DNA from: Ruminococcus flavefaciens | GTDB taxonomy: Bacteria > Bacillota > Clostridia > Oscillospirales > Ruminococcaceae | Assembly (NCBI GenBank): GCA_002348905.1 | Contig: DEBW01000089.1 | Span: 40,207-66,770, forward strand | Length of the DNA: 26,564 bases | Direction: 5' to 3' | Shown: positions 1-8,236 of the stretch, piece after piece | Layout of the letters: every line of letters starts with the position of its first letter | Numbering within the stretch: position 1 is the stretch's first letter | Notes under the pieces: model-generated | Told to the model about the DNA's origin: nothing | Databases searched by the model: none | Seen by the model: the letters and a program-made list of their open reading frames with translations, nothing else | Made by a program: the position numbers and the translations under genes

Positions 1-749
1 GTTTTTTCAGCTGTTTCAGTAACCTTTTCCTTGACTTCTTCTTTATTTTCGTCTACTGGTTCGGTTTTCTCCGGAGCTTTAGTCTCCGGCTTTTCAACAT
101 CTTTATCATCGGATGTTGAATTTTCGGTATTTTCTGCGTTCTGTTTCTGACTTGCAAGGTATTCCTCGATAGCACGGCGCTTTATCTCCTCCTCATCAAG
201 CTCAGGAACATCCTGTCTCTTAGCTTCGATAAGGGTAACGATAAACTTGTAAAGCTCTATCAGGAAGAATATTGCCATTGGGATAACTATGAATATGAAG
301 AATCCTGTCTTTGTTCTAAGGAAGCTCATAAACTTGCCCAGTGCAGGTATCTTCATCTCTGTCCATTTTCCTATGAGGTCGCTGGAGTATACCGGCACAT
401 TATCATCAACAGCATTGTTATCGCCTCGTGTGATGAAAGAACCGTCCTCGGAGACTTCAACTATTCTATGGGTATTTTTTGCTCTTTTGCCGTTTATCAC
501 AGTCCAGAAAGTGATAACGTCATTCTCTTTCAGAGTTTTTACATCATCTATCTCCTTACATATGATAAGATCACCGGAAGCAAATGTAGGCTTCATTGAG
601 TCTGTCTCTACAGACATAGGTATGTAGCCGAAAAGGTTGGCAACGCCGTTATTTTTACCGGATGAGAATACTATTATTGTTATCAGAAATGCAAATATAA
701 GTACTATCCATGCAAGTACATTTACTATGACACTAACTACCTTTTTCAT
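1..749 (-). CDS. sipW: SipW-type (ER-type) signal peptidase I, 3' end beyond window
   Basis: Starts at 749 behind AAAGGAGA and runs off the left edge without a stop (249 codons seen). One hydrophobic segment lies at residues 4-28 and a second at about 148-172, which is the two-helix layout of SipW-like and eukaryotic ER-type peptidases. The catalytic Ser sits in TDSMKPTF (Ser51), close to the family SGSMEPT box. THRIVE (His94) replaces the Lys general base of ordinary bacterial SPase I. TRGDNN (Asp110) matches the family's TKGD box. Residues 180 onward form a long charged cytoplasmic tail rich in Glu and Lys, which is unusual and incomplete here. In Bacillus the family processes TasA and TapA, the biofilm fibre proteins. 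It is last of three genes in its unit, 14 nt after the TasA-like gene, so processing of the AWF-type proteins in this window is the natural role (inference). Catalytic class is certain; substrate range is inferred. Confidence 0.9.
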   Translation of the reverse strand, partial: MKKVVSVIVNVLAWIVLIFAFLITIIVFSSGKNNGVANLFGYIPMSVETDSMKPTFASGDLIICKEIDDVKTLKENDVITFWTVINGKRAKNTHRIVEVSEDGSFITRGDNNAVDDNVPVYSSDLIGKWTEMKIPALGKFMSFLRTKTGFFIFIVIPMAIFFLIELYKFIVTLIEAKRQDVPELDEEEIKRRAIEEYLASQKQNAENTENSTSDDKDVEKPETKAPEKTEPVDENKEEVKEKVTETAEK

Positions 750-763
750 AAAATTATTCTCCT

Positions 764-1477
764 TTAAGTTGTCGGTACTATCTTGAACGTCATGCTCAAT
801 TTCAAAGTACCGCCTATGATATCATCCACGCAATCGGGATCGTTGCCCTCAAGCCATATAACCACCGTAAACTTGTCTTTATCATTGGGTTTGAACTTTT
901 CCTTTGATGTCTTCATTACGATATTGGAAGAAAGGAATTCATCGTCACAGTCTTTCTCCTTACCTTTTCCGTCAGATTTTGTCTTACCGTAGATTTTCTT
1001 GTCACCATTTTCATAAAGTGCGATGCGTACCGCCTCATCAATACCCTTTGTAACGTTTTCAATATCCATCTCTCCTTCATAGCTTATCGTGCTGTCTCCG
1101 GAGTTTATGAGATAGAAAGTGTACGCTATGTAGTTTTCGCCGTTGTGACAGCCATTCACCATGTCAAGGTTATCCGGAAGGTCTTCTCCGCTTATATTCG
1201 TTATGTCGTAGATTATATCAGCATTCAGGACGGATGTCTGTCTGAAATAATCCGGCGTTTCCGAAAGCGTAAGTCCCTGCTTTACCATATCATATTTATT
1301 GAGTTTTACCGTAAAGCTTCCGAATCTGTCATAGAAATAAGATATCGCATACGCTATAGCTACTACAAGTATAAGGATAATCACCAGCAAAGCCAGCACT
1401 CGCATCAGAATCACATGACGCTTGATCTCTTTAGAAGTTCTTTTAAGTTCAATAGCGTCTTTTATCTTATCATCCAA
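764..1477 (-). CDS. Membrane-anchored TasA-like extracellular protein
   Basis: The in-frame ATG at 1492 was not chosen, because the only good ribosome binding site, GGAGGTG, lies inside that extension (1484-1490) and sits 6 nt before a TTG at 1477. With the TTG start the protein is 237 aa. It has a Lys-rich cytoplasmic head, one strong membrane segment (about residues 23-45) and an outside domain of about 190 residues. There is no AWF motif after the helix, so it may stay anchored rather than be cleaved. The end (FTVVIWLEGNDPDC, then IIGGTLKLSMTF) resembles the C-terminus of clostridial SipW-associated, TasA/camelysin-like proteins. I recall this family from memory and have not verified it by search. 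The domain contains three Cys that could pair. The position directly before the SipW-type peptidase supports a role as a membrane-tethered base or partner of the secreted fibre proteins (inference). Confidence 0.75.
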   Translation of the reverse strand: MDDKIKDAIELKRTSKEIKRHVILMRVLALLVIILILVVAIAYAISYFYDRFGSFTVKLNKYDMVKQGLTLSETPDYFRQTSVLNADIIYDITNISGEDLPDNLDMVNGCHNGENYIAYTFYLINSGDSTISYEGEMDIENVTKGIDEAVRIALYENGDKKIYGKTKSDGKGKEKDCDDEFLSSNIVMKTSKEKFKPNDKDKFTVVIWLEGNDPDCVDDIIGGTLKLSMTFKIVPTT

Positions 1478-1483
1478 AACTTG

Positions 1484-1490
1484 CACCTCC
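1484..1490 (-). promoter_or_regulatory. Ribosome binding site that fixes a TTG start
   Basis: GGAGGTG on the minus strand, 6 nt before TTG at 1477. It lies within codons 2-4 of the longer ATG reading frame, which has no site of its own further upstream, so the ATG at 1492 is unlikely to be used. Confidence 0.75.
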
Positions 1491-1500
1491 ATTCTTTCTG

Positions 1501-2262
1501 TTAATTTTCTTCATTTTTTCTCTTTACATATTTTTCTGTCATATAATTTCCGGCGAGACTGCCGGTACAGTAAGAACAATCAAATTCATAAAGTATCTCT
1601 GCCTGATGGCTGTTGAATATACCGTCAGCAACAGTTTCAGCACCCATATCGTTTATAAAGCCGATTATCGACTTTACTGCGGTATCAGAGCGCTCGCTCC
1701 TGCCGATAAAGTTTGATACTTCCGGACTGAGCATAACATAATCAACTGAGAAATTTGAAAGTCTCATCATAGGACAGGTGTCTCCGCCGAAATTAGTCAG
1801 CATGAAATGGAAGCCACGGTTTCGCATTTTCTCGATAACAGGAGTTATCTGACCGTCAGTTTCCTCAAGCAGTTTTTCTGAAAGCTCAAAGCAGATACGG
1901 TTCGTAGGAACGTTATACCTTGAAAAATACTCCAGCAGAGTCTTTTCTGCCATCGGCACTTTCAGAAAGCGCACAGGCATATACACTGAAAGCCAGCTGA
2001 AATTCAGTTCACGCTCAACAAATATATTATGTGCATCGAGCGCCTGTACAAGTTCCAGGTAAAAAAGTCTTACAGCCTGATCTGTTATCTCGCTGACATC
2101 ACGGAACTTATCAGGAGTAAGTACGCCGAGCTTTGGAGAATTAAGTCTTGTCTGAGACTGAAACGCCGCAGCTCTGCCGGTAGATATCTCTCTGATAATG
2201 CGGTATTGCAGTTCGACCGCACGAAGACCGTCAACAGTATCCTGCAATTTTTTCTCTGCCAT
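1501..2262 (-). CDS. Degenerate EAL-domain protein (catalytically inactive)
   Basis: 253 aa, nearly all one EAL fold, with start ATG after GAAGGTG. The alignment to the family is visible along the whole length: STGRAAAFQSQTRLNSP stands where TGRVVGYEALLRW is usual, ELSEKLLEE matches EITES.LLE, FHFMLTNFGGD matches the LDDFGTG box, and ETVADGI matches VVAEGVE. The EAL glutamate is Gln or Ser (FQSQ, residues 34-37). Both metal-binding Asp of DDFG are Thr-Asn (156-157). The KID lysine is absent and AEG is ADG. Phosphodiesterase activity against c-di-GMP is therefore very unlikely; such proteins act as nucleotide receptors or protein-binding regulators. There is no membrane segment, so it is cytosolic. 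It is first in the unit that also encodes the TasA-like protein and the SipW-type peptidase (23-nt gap), so it probably controls or senses this export system (inference). Confidence 0.82.
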   Translation of the reverse strand: MAEKKLQDTVDGLRAVELQYRIIREISTGRAAAFQSQTRLNSPKLGVLTPDKFRDVSEITDQAVRLFYLELVQALDAHNIFVERELNFSWLSVYMPVRFLKVPMAEKTLLEYFSRYNVPTNRICFELSEKLLEETDGQITPVIEKMRNRGFHFMLTNFGGDTCPMMRLSNFSVDYVMLSPEVSNFIGRSERSDTAVKSIIGFINDMGAETVADGIFNSHQAEILYEFDCSYCTGSLAGNYMTEKYVKRKNEEN

Positions 2263-2300
2263 ACCAACACCTTCTTTTTTATATGATTGTATATATAAAT

Positions 2301-2329
2301 ATTATATCACATATATAGTGCTGTGTCAA
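2301..2329 (-). promoter_or_regulatory. Consensus sigma-A promoter of the EAL/TasA-like/sipW unit
   Basis: TTGACA (2324-2329), 17-bp spacer, TATAAT (2301-2306) on the minus strand. Both hexamers are perfect. Start of transcription would be near 2294, about 30 nt before the gene at 2262. The -10 is embedded in GTGATATAATAT, which recurs at the promoter at 22398-22426. Confidence 0.9.
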
Positions 2330-2375
2330 TGAATTTACTCATAAAATAGACTTGTTTAAATTGTATAAAATAGCA

Positions 2376-2406
2376 CAAAAACAGCCTGCACTGTAGTGCA
2401 GACTGT
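2376..2406 (-). terminator. Intrinsic terminator after the 1,610-aa protein gene
   Basis: Minus-strand RNA forms an 11-bp stem (ACAGTCTGCAC with GTGCAGGCTGT, one G-U pair) with a 4-nt loop, followed by a short run of T. It begins 8 nt after the stop codon and ends before the -35 box of the next promoter, separating units B and C. Confidence 0.88.
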
Positions 2407-2414
2407 TTTTTACG

Positions 2415-5400
2415 CTATGATACCAGTATTTCGGTATTTAAACTACCAAGAGAAGTGTTATTGATAGTAATTCTGTCAATATTTACAGTTACCGTACCGG
2501 AATCAACGGTATTCATATTGCCTCCGCTTACCTTCGTAATGTAAGTATAGGAATCAGTCAGTTTCCTGCCGTATACTTTAAGTTCAGAAACTCCCGAACC
2601 GGCTGTAAGGGTTATATCATAGTCCAGCGAGCGTGACTGTGCATTTGTTCCGGCATCAAGCATAGGCATCGTTACGGAAGTACTGTAGTCTACCTCAGCG
2701 TTCTCGCCTGAACCTTCAAAATAATTGAAATAATAAGCTATCGGCACATCGCTGTATACTGAACCGTTGTAGGTATGCTCTATCTCGGTGTTGCCTGTAA
2801 AGTCTACCGCAGGTATCTGATAATTTGCCGGAAGCGGCTGTGCCTGCGAAGCTGTTATCAATACCGAAGCCAGATTATCGCCGAAATTGATATGTACATT
2901 TGCGTCGGTAATACTTACAGAGATAAGGGTTAAATTCTGATTGAAGGAGATATTGAAACCTCCCTCTGAAACGGCTCTTACAACTCTTGTAGCGATATTG
3001 TCATGACCTGTAGGATCATACGTAAATGTAACAATAAGGTCAAGCGTACTTTCGTCCACAGTCTCGTTAGTTTCGAGATTGTCGATATCCGCATACACTT
3101 TCACAGTTCGCAGTGCCGCTCGTGTACCGCTCTGATCGTAGGTATCGGTCGTTTCTATGATGAAATGGTCATAGTTTTCGGTCGAATCTCCCCTGTCGGT
3201 GATATGCTCGATATAGCGTATCGTGTAGCCGTTAGGGTAGTATTCATAGGTCTGTATGTCCTGACCGTTCTGCGTCTGAGCCGTGAGAGTACCGCCGATA
3301 TATATAAGCTCCGAGTACGTGTCATCGGTATACGATATGATGTTATTTTCCGTCCGCACAAGCGGATATGTGCCTGAATAGCCGTTATTAAGAGCTATAG
3401 CCGGAAATTCGTAAGGATATCTTGTATCATAGCCGTTTCCGCTCTCAGCGAGCTGTACTCCTCTCGGAAGTTCAACGCTGTAGCCTTCTTCCTTTATCTT
3501 TTCAGCTACGGTCACACGGACTTTATCCTCTGCGGTATTGGCGTTTGCGGCAATATCGAGGTAGAAAAGGTATGCGCCGGTTTTACCTGATACTGAACCG
3601 AGAGCAAATTCTCCGCCGTTTACAGGTATTTCAAAATAATATACTGCATTCATTATCATTACAGAAGGATTAGTCATCCAATCCATATCAAAGACCATAT
3701 CTCCTCTTGCGGCATCGCTTGAATAATTATTATCACGATACTGATAAATATAATCATTGCTTCCGCTTGCCTTGTAGATCTTGGATATTTCTTTGATATC
3801 AGTAATTTCGTTATCTTCATCACGGAATATCCTATGAAGTGAGAAAAATGCATTGTTGGTCGGGAAGTAGCTTCCTGCAAAAACGGTTATAAATCCTCGT
3901 CTTTTAACGTTAAAGTCTATGCAGTCACATGGAACTTTATAATCATAGATTGTTTCACCGTTGATATTAGCTTCAGATATAGTAACATAATTATCCTTGT
4001 TTATCGACGCATCCATAAAGTGCAGACCATAGATATTTTCTTTACCAAGAAGCATATTTGACAATTCGTCCCTTGCATCTTTATAACGCTTCAATCCAAG
4101 GGTATTATAATTTATTTTTCTGTTATTTGCAACTGCATTTGAGATTTTGGTATTAATCACATTGTTATTTTTATTATAATCATCAGAAACTCGATAAAAT
4201 CCATTATAATTATACGAAGCATTATTTAGCGCCGTAATAACTTCAAGCTGTGCATCCTGCGTTGCGGTATATCGGCTGATAGTATTGCTTGATGTTAAAT
4301 TGCTAATAGAATTATATATTCCAGTTGCCGAATCATTAGAACTATTGTATGACCCTACCGCATATTTTGAAATACGAATATCACCAGCTCCTTCATATCC
4401 ATAAGTTGTCTGAGAACCAAGCTGATTACCTGAAACAACATAACCTGTATTAGTATCGGCAGGTTCAAGCAGATTTTTATTTGTATCATTCAACGTTACA
4501 GAATTACTGTTGAAAGTCTCATTTCCGGCTGCATTTATTGGGAAGTATGTTGCATTTAAGCCTGACGGGAAGTTTTCAGTAGTTGCATCAGTGTGTGGTG
4601 TGATAACATTTTCAGTTGCGACATCATAATTTAAGTATGGCATAGCAGCTTCAATTGTATTATCTATACCTGTGACGTCTGGAATAACTAACTTAGGTAT
4701 ACCATAACTAATTAATATGTCTTGTTCTGTTCTGTTAAATACATTACCTTTATCTTCTGTTGATAAAACAAAACTGCTTCCATTAAGTTTAACATAATAA
4801 TATGCATTGTTGTAGCTGGTATATATCCTGGTTCCGCCGTAACTATATCGCCAGTTTGTACTTGAAGTTGCTACTCTTAAAGAAGTATAATTTCTATTCA
4901 AATAATATTTTGTTCCATTTATGTAGGTATAAATAGTAGTGCTTGTAGTAGCATCTGGAGTTGTTTCTGTATTTGAGAATATCCATATCGTATTTCCATT
5001 AGCATCTGTATAATCACTTGCACTTGTGCCAGTTCCAACAGCAGAGGTTGAAGTAGCATTTAAATATTTACCATTATAACTTATAGTATATCCTGTTTCC
5101 GTCGGTAACTGTGAAGCTATCCATTTGCCATTGCTGAAATAAATATAATTTGATGAATTATACAAACTATTTCCGTCATTGCTCCATGAAGTAGCCGAAC
5201 GATTAGAAGTTGTAGTAGTCAATCCACTATTATATCTCAAGTAGTACGAGGTTCCGTTATAAACTGCTGAAATCTTTCCGCTCGGATTATCGCCATTATT
5301 TGAAAAAGTCCATTTTGTAGCATTAGCCTGATTAGTATTCGTTAAAGTACCATTATAACTAAGATAATTTCCTTTGCCGTCAGTAATATAATAAGATCTT

Positions 5401-7247
5401 GTATAATTATAAAGACTCCAAGTATTATTATTATACAAAAGATAATATTGATTATTGCTGATACGAACATTTTCTGTATCTATATCCCAATTAGTTGTTC
5501 TTGTATTTGAAACAGTAAGAGTACCAGAGTTATTATAAAGGTAGTAAGTTGCACCGTTAACAACAGTTGAAAGATACCCATACTGATTATATAACCATTG
5601 AGTTGCTGTTTCAGCATTATTTCCTGTAGAGATAGTACCATTATTATTAATGTTAAGATAATGACCATCTGAACTTTTTATTCTTATGGAATAAGGCGAA
5701 ACAGCCCATTCATTACCGTTAAACTGGATACAGTACATATTTTGGTACTGTATATTATCACCTTTCTGCCATTGAGTATTGTTTGGAGTATCAACTCCGA
5801 CAGTTAAACCACTTTCACTGTCATAATTAAGATAATAATGTGTCTGATATGTGGTTGAATAGTCTCTTACAGTAAAAATAGAGCCATTTTCATCAATTAT
5901 CCATAGTGTAACTGGAGTATCAGTATTAATTATATATCCGTTTTCATCCAAACTGAGATAGTTGCCATTCTGTGAGATATAAAACGCATTATTTTCAACG
6001 TATTCATAAGTTGTAGTATATACTGTTTTATCATAGGCAGTATCACCGTAAACATAATAGAAATTATCTGTTATGCCAGTTGAGTCATATTTTACAAATG
6101 AATAGCTTCCTCCGTATCCGGCATCATAAACATTATGATACGGATCAGTAGCACTTCCGGATTTCGTCTCAGATACCAAGTCTCCGTTAATGTCATAAAC
6201 ACGCTCAATATCAGGCGTATATGTTGCCCAGTTTCCGGCATGATAGGTACTGTACATACGGTTATAGAAGTTGAGCATATTAACGCTTCCGCCAAAGCCC
6301 GGACCTTCACCCTGAACTGTCTTATATATGATGTTCTGCGTCTCCTCCGGCGCATACAGCGTCACCTTAGACACATTCAGCATGAACTTGTATTCATCTG
6401 TGCAGTAGCCTACAAGTGAATAATCAGATATTTTATTAGTATAAGTCAGCGGAGAAGTATCGTCCCCTACGACAAGATTTGTATTCGCCGCAGCCGCATT
6501 CTCGACTTTTCCGTTGACATATCCGGCAATAGCTCCGATAAGGGCGTTATCCGTTTCAGTTTTTACAGTTACGCCGTTTATCGTGAAGTCCTTTACCTCG
6601 TTTATACTGCTTGAATAGGTATATCCCGAAGTCGCAGAAAATCCGCCGCTCTGATTGACAGCGCCGTTCACTGTTCCGTTAGCGTTCAGAGAACCTACAA
6701 CGCCGAAAAATCCGATTATCTCGGCATATTCGACATCATCGACCGGCTTTTCAGTAAACTCGCTGTTTGCAGATTCAGTATTCTGCACCGTAAGATTTGA
6801 TACTGTATGACCATTGCCGTCAAAATTTCCGACAAACGGATACTGAGTAGTTCCGATAGGCGGAAGTATATAGCCTGTCATATCAATATCAGCGGAAAGG
6901 TAGAAATATACCTGATCTATGGCAGAAGTGTTTCCTTCCGGCTGATTAAAAAATCCAAGGTATTGCAGCCATGCGAAATAGTAAAGCTGTAACGGAGTTT
7001 TTATCTCGTATGCACATCCTTCGTCAGAAGAAAGCTCACTGCCTGCATACTGCTGTGCAGACGTACCGTCGCCGCTTTCAAAATAAGACCTTCGTATATT
7101 TCCGGTAACGGCTATAGGGATATTTGCCGTATCGCAAAGCCACGCATGGACGCATGGAGTAGTGTCATTGAACAATATTACAAAAGAAAGCATAAGGCTT
7201 ACAAACACAGCAGCTATATTTCTCATTTTCACTGATGTATTTTTCAT
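2415..7247 (-). CDS. Giant secreted repeat protein, SipW-associated
   Basis: 1,610 aa, start ATG 6 nt after AAAGGAGG. An N-terminal hydrophobic stretch (about 10-27) is followed by HAWLCDTANIPI (34-45), a variant of the AWF signal seen in the neighbours, so export through the SipW-type peptidase is likely. Residues 80-330 resemble the entry module of GLUG-type beta-helix proteins (PFVGNFDGNGHTVSNLTV at 137-154). Residues 420-830 hold four units of about 95 aa rich in Asn, Tyr, Thr and Ser (see the repeat entry). Residues 850-1200 are Asn/Ser-rich and unassigned. The C-terminal 400 residues look like beta-sandwich surface domains. No LPXTG motif or C-terminal membrane helix is present, so it is secreted or held non-covalently. 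It lies 39 nt after an AWF-type gene and shares its promoter. Function is unknown; a matrix or adhesin role is inferred. Confidence 0.85.
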   Translation of the reverse strand: MKNTSVKMRNIAAVFVSLMLSFVILFNDTTPCVHAWLCDTANIPIAVTGNIRRSYFESGDGTSAQQYAGSELSSDEGCAYEIKTPLQLYYFAWLQYLGFFNQPEGNTSAIDQVYFYLSADIDMTGYILPPIGTTQYPFVGNFDGNGHTVSNLTVQNTESANSEFTEKPVDDVEYAEIIGFFGVVGSLNANGTVNGAVNQSGGFSATSGYTYSSSINEVKDFTINGVTVKTETDNALIGAIAGYVNGKVENAAAANTNLVVGDDTSPLTYTNKISDYSLVGYCTDEYKFMLNVSKVTLYAPEETQNIIYKTVQGEGPGFGGSVNMLNFYNRMYSTYHAGNWATYTPDIERVYDINGDLVSETKSGSATDPYHNVYDAGYGGSYSFVKYDSTGITDNFYYVYGDTAYDKTVYTTTYEYVENNAFYISQNGNYLSLDENGYIINTDTPVTLWIIDENGSIFTVRDYSTTYQTHYYLNYDSESGLTVGVDTPNNTQWQKGDNIQYQNMYCIQFNGNEWAVSPYSIRIKSSDGHYLNINNNGTISTGNNAETATQWLYNQYGYLSTVVNGATYYLYNNSGTLTVSNTRTTNWDIDTENVRISNNQYYLLYNNNTWSLYNYTRSYYITDGKGNYLSYNGTLTNTNQANATKWTFSNNGDNPSGKISAVYNGTSYYLRYNSGLTTTTSNRSATSWSNDGNSLYNSSNYIYFSNGKWIASQLPTETGYTISYNGKYLNATSTSAVGTGTSASDYTDANGNTIWIFSNTETTPDATTSTTIYTYINGTKYYLNRNYTSLRVATSSTNWRYSYGGTRIYTSYNNAYYYVKLNGSSFVLSTEDKGNVFNRTEQDILISYGIPKLVIPDVTGIDNTIEAAMPYLNYDVATENVITPHTDATTENFPSGLNATYFPINAAGNETFNSNSVTLNDTNKNLLEPADTNTGYVVSGNQLGSQTTYGYEGAGDIRISKYAVGSYNSSNDSATGIYNSISNLTSSNTISRYTATQDAQLEVITALNNASYNYNGFYRVSDDYNKNNNVINTKISNAVANNRKINYNTLGLKRYKDARDELSNMLLGKENIYGLHFMDASINKDNYVTISEANINGETIYDYKVPCDCIDFNVKRRGFITVFAGSYFPTNNAFFSLHRIFRDEDNEITDIKEISKIYKASGSNDYIYQYRDNNYSSDAARGDMVFDMDWMTNPSVMIMNAVYYFEIPVNGGEFALGSVSGKTGAYLFYLDIAANANTAEDKVRVTVAEKIKEEGYSVELPRGVQLAESGNGYDTRYPYEFPAIALNNGYSGTYPLVRTENNIISYTDDTYSELIYIGGTLTAQTQNGQDIQTYEYYPNGYTIRYIEHITDRGDSTENYDHFIIETTDTYDQSGTRAALRTVKVYADIDNLETNETVDESTLDLIVTFTYDPTGHDNIATRVVRAVSEGGFNISFNQNLTLISVSITDANVHINFGDNLASVLITASQAQPLPANYQIPAVDFTGNTEIEHTYNGSVYSDVPIAYYFNYFEGSGENAEVDYSTSVTMPMLDAGTNAQSRSLDYDITLTAGSGVSELKVYGRKLTDSYTYITKVSGGNMNTVDSGTVTVNIDRITINNTSLGSLNTEILVS
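4758..5990 (-). repeat. Four Asn/Tyr/Thr-rich protein repeats inside the 1,610-aa protein
   Basis: Residues 420-830 carry four units of about 95-110 aa (roughly 422-521, 522-615, 618-712, 719-830). Each has two half-units of the form GNYLS..G.L.....ATxW followed by YYL.YNSG.L......TxW, and closes with a short ..NG.W.. strand. The regular Tyr-Leu and Trp spacing suggests a beta-structured, lectin-like or solenoid module, but I cannot assign a known family. The DNA here is clearly more AT-rich than both flanks. Confidence 0.75.
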
Positions 7248-7286
7248 GTCACTCCTCCTTTCTGCGAATTAAATGCCAAAAATATT

Positions 7287-8039
7287 TTACTGTTCGTGTT
7301 TTGATATCACAACAGAACTGATATCATTTGCAACGTCGATACCGTTGCCGAGCGTAAGGATATTCGATAAAGCACTATGGACATATGCCTTGACAAGTTC
7401 GTCATCATAATTAAGATAGATGTAAATATACAATTTTTCATCATACCAGTTTGCAGCGGTATAATTCACACTGAATGTCAATGAATCCTGTTTTGAACCA
7501 TTTGTCACAAATGTCTGAAACTGCTGATTTCCGACAGCTGTATGCACTGTACTAAGAACATCAGCGGCAGTTTCAGGCACCGTCGACAAAGTAACTGCCT
7601 TATACTTTGTCACACTTGAAATATAGTTTGAGTTGACAGAAGCAGTATCATTATTCAGAACACGCTCCAGAGTAATATCCAGAGTTCCGCTTGTTTCAAG
7701 ATTGCTGCCGTAAACTTCAAGCCTGATAACGCCATAAGTATGATCGTTATTATTTGAAAAAACTGTATCGTACTGCAGGAGTTCGAGCGTTTCAGCAGTC
7801 TGAGCGGTATTATTTGCCGTATAATTAAATATAGTGCTGTCACAGTATATTTTATTGTCCTTGATCTTTATGTTCATGCCTTTGCCGCCTACTTCCTTAT
7901 TTGAAGCGAACCACGCAATAGAACCGAAAATAAAAACGCTGATTATGACCAAAAATGTACCCGCTGTTTTGATAAGATTATTTCTGCGTACTATAAGTTC
8001 CTGTTTTTTTGATAAGGCAGTTTCATTCCTTTCATGCAT
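7287..8039 (-). CDS. AWF-type SipW-dependent secreted protein, TasA-like
   Basis: 250 aa, start ATG after GGGGGTGGA. A basic cytoplasmic head (LSKKQELIVRRNN) is followed by a hydrophobic segment (about 24-41) and then SIAWFASNKEVGGKGMNI (40-57). This is the AWF form of the signal recognised by SipW-type peptidases, in which cleavage is expected near the Ala-Trp. The remaining 200 residues are Thr/Asn-rich, with alternating strand-like patterns as in TasA-like subunits. It is first gene of unit B, with the giant 1,610-aa protein 39 nt downstream. Its head and signal closely resemble those of the 376-aa protein that opens unit A (both have IAWFASN), so the two are probably paralogues. A role as fibre subunit or carrier for the giant protein is inferred. 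Confidence 0.82.
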   Translation of the reverse strand: MHERNETALSKKQELIVRRNNLIKTAGTFLVIISVFIFGSIAWFASNKEVGGKGMNIKIKDNKIYCDSTIFNYTANNTAQTAETLELLQYDTVFSNNNDHTYGVIRLEVYGSNLETSGTLDITLERVLNNDTASVNSNYISSVTKYKAVTLSTVPETAADVLSTVHTAVGNQQFQTFVTNGSKQDSLTFSVNYTAANWYDEKLYIYIYLNYDDELVKAYVHSALSNILTLGNGIDVANDISSVVISKHEQ

Positions 8040-8087
8040 CTGTCCACCCCCATTTCGTTACAGAATGGCATATGCCTGCTTTATATC

Positions 8088-8116
8088 ATTATATCATGTT
8101 TCATATAAAAGTTCAA
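8088..8116 (-). promoter_or_regulatory. Sigma-A promoter of unit B
   Basis: TTGAAC (8111-8116), 17-bp spacer, TATAAT (8088-8093) on the minus strand. The expected leader is about 40 nt to the ATG at 8039. It lies just after the terminator of unit A. Confidence 0.87.
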
Positions 8117-8177
8117 GATTCAATAATTAAGATTTTGTAAACTATAGCATTTTTATCTGAATATCAGCATTTTTCAT

Positions 8178-8230
8178 AAAAGAAACGGCAGAAAATGTAT
8201 TTCCTGAAACGGAAAATACCTTTCCTGCCG
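8178..8230 (-). terminator. Intrinsic terminator of unit A
   Basis: On the minus strand, CGGCAG...GGTATTTTCC pairs with GGAAATAC...CTGCCG (8186-8230) in a long stem of about 17-19 bp with a small internal mismatch, followed by TTTCTTTT. It starts 6 nt after the stop of the 3,627-aa gene. Confidence 0.9.
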
Positions 8231-8236
8231 ATAAAA

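Noticed and set aside
289..627. Plus-strand open frame of 112 codons
   Set aside because: It is antisense to the SipW-type peptidase gene, whose catalytic motifs are clear on the minus strand.
4758..5990. Possible CRISPR or DNA-level tandem array
   Set aside because: The periodicity is at protein level, with diverged DNA and no constant repeat or spacer lengths.
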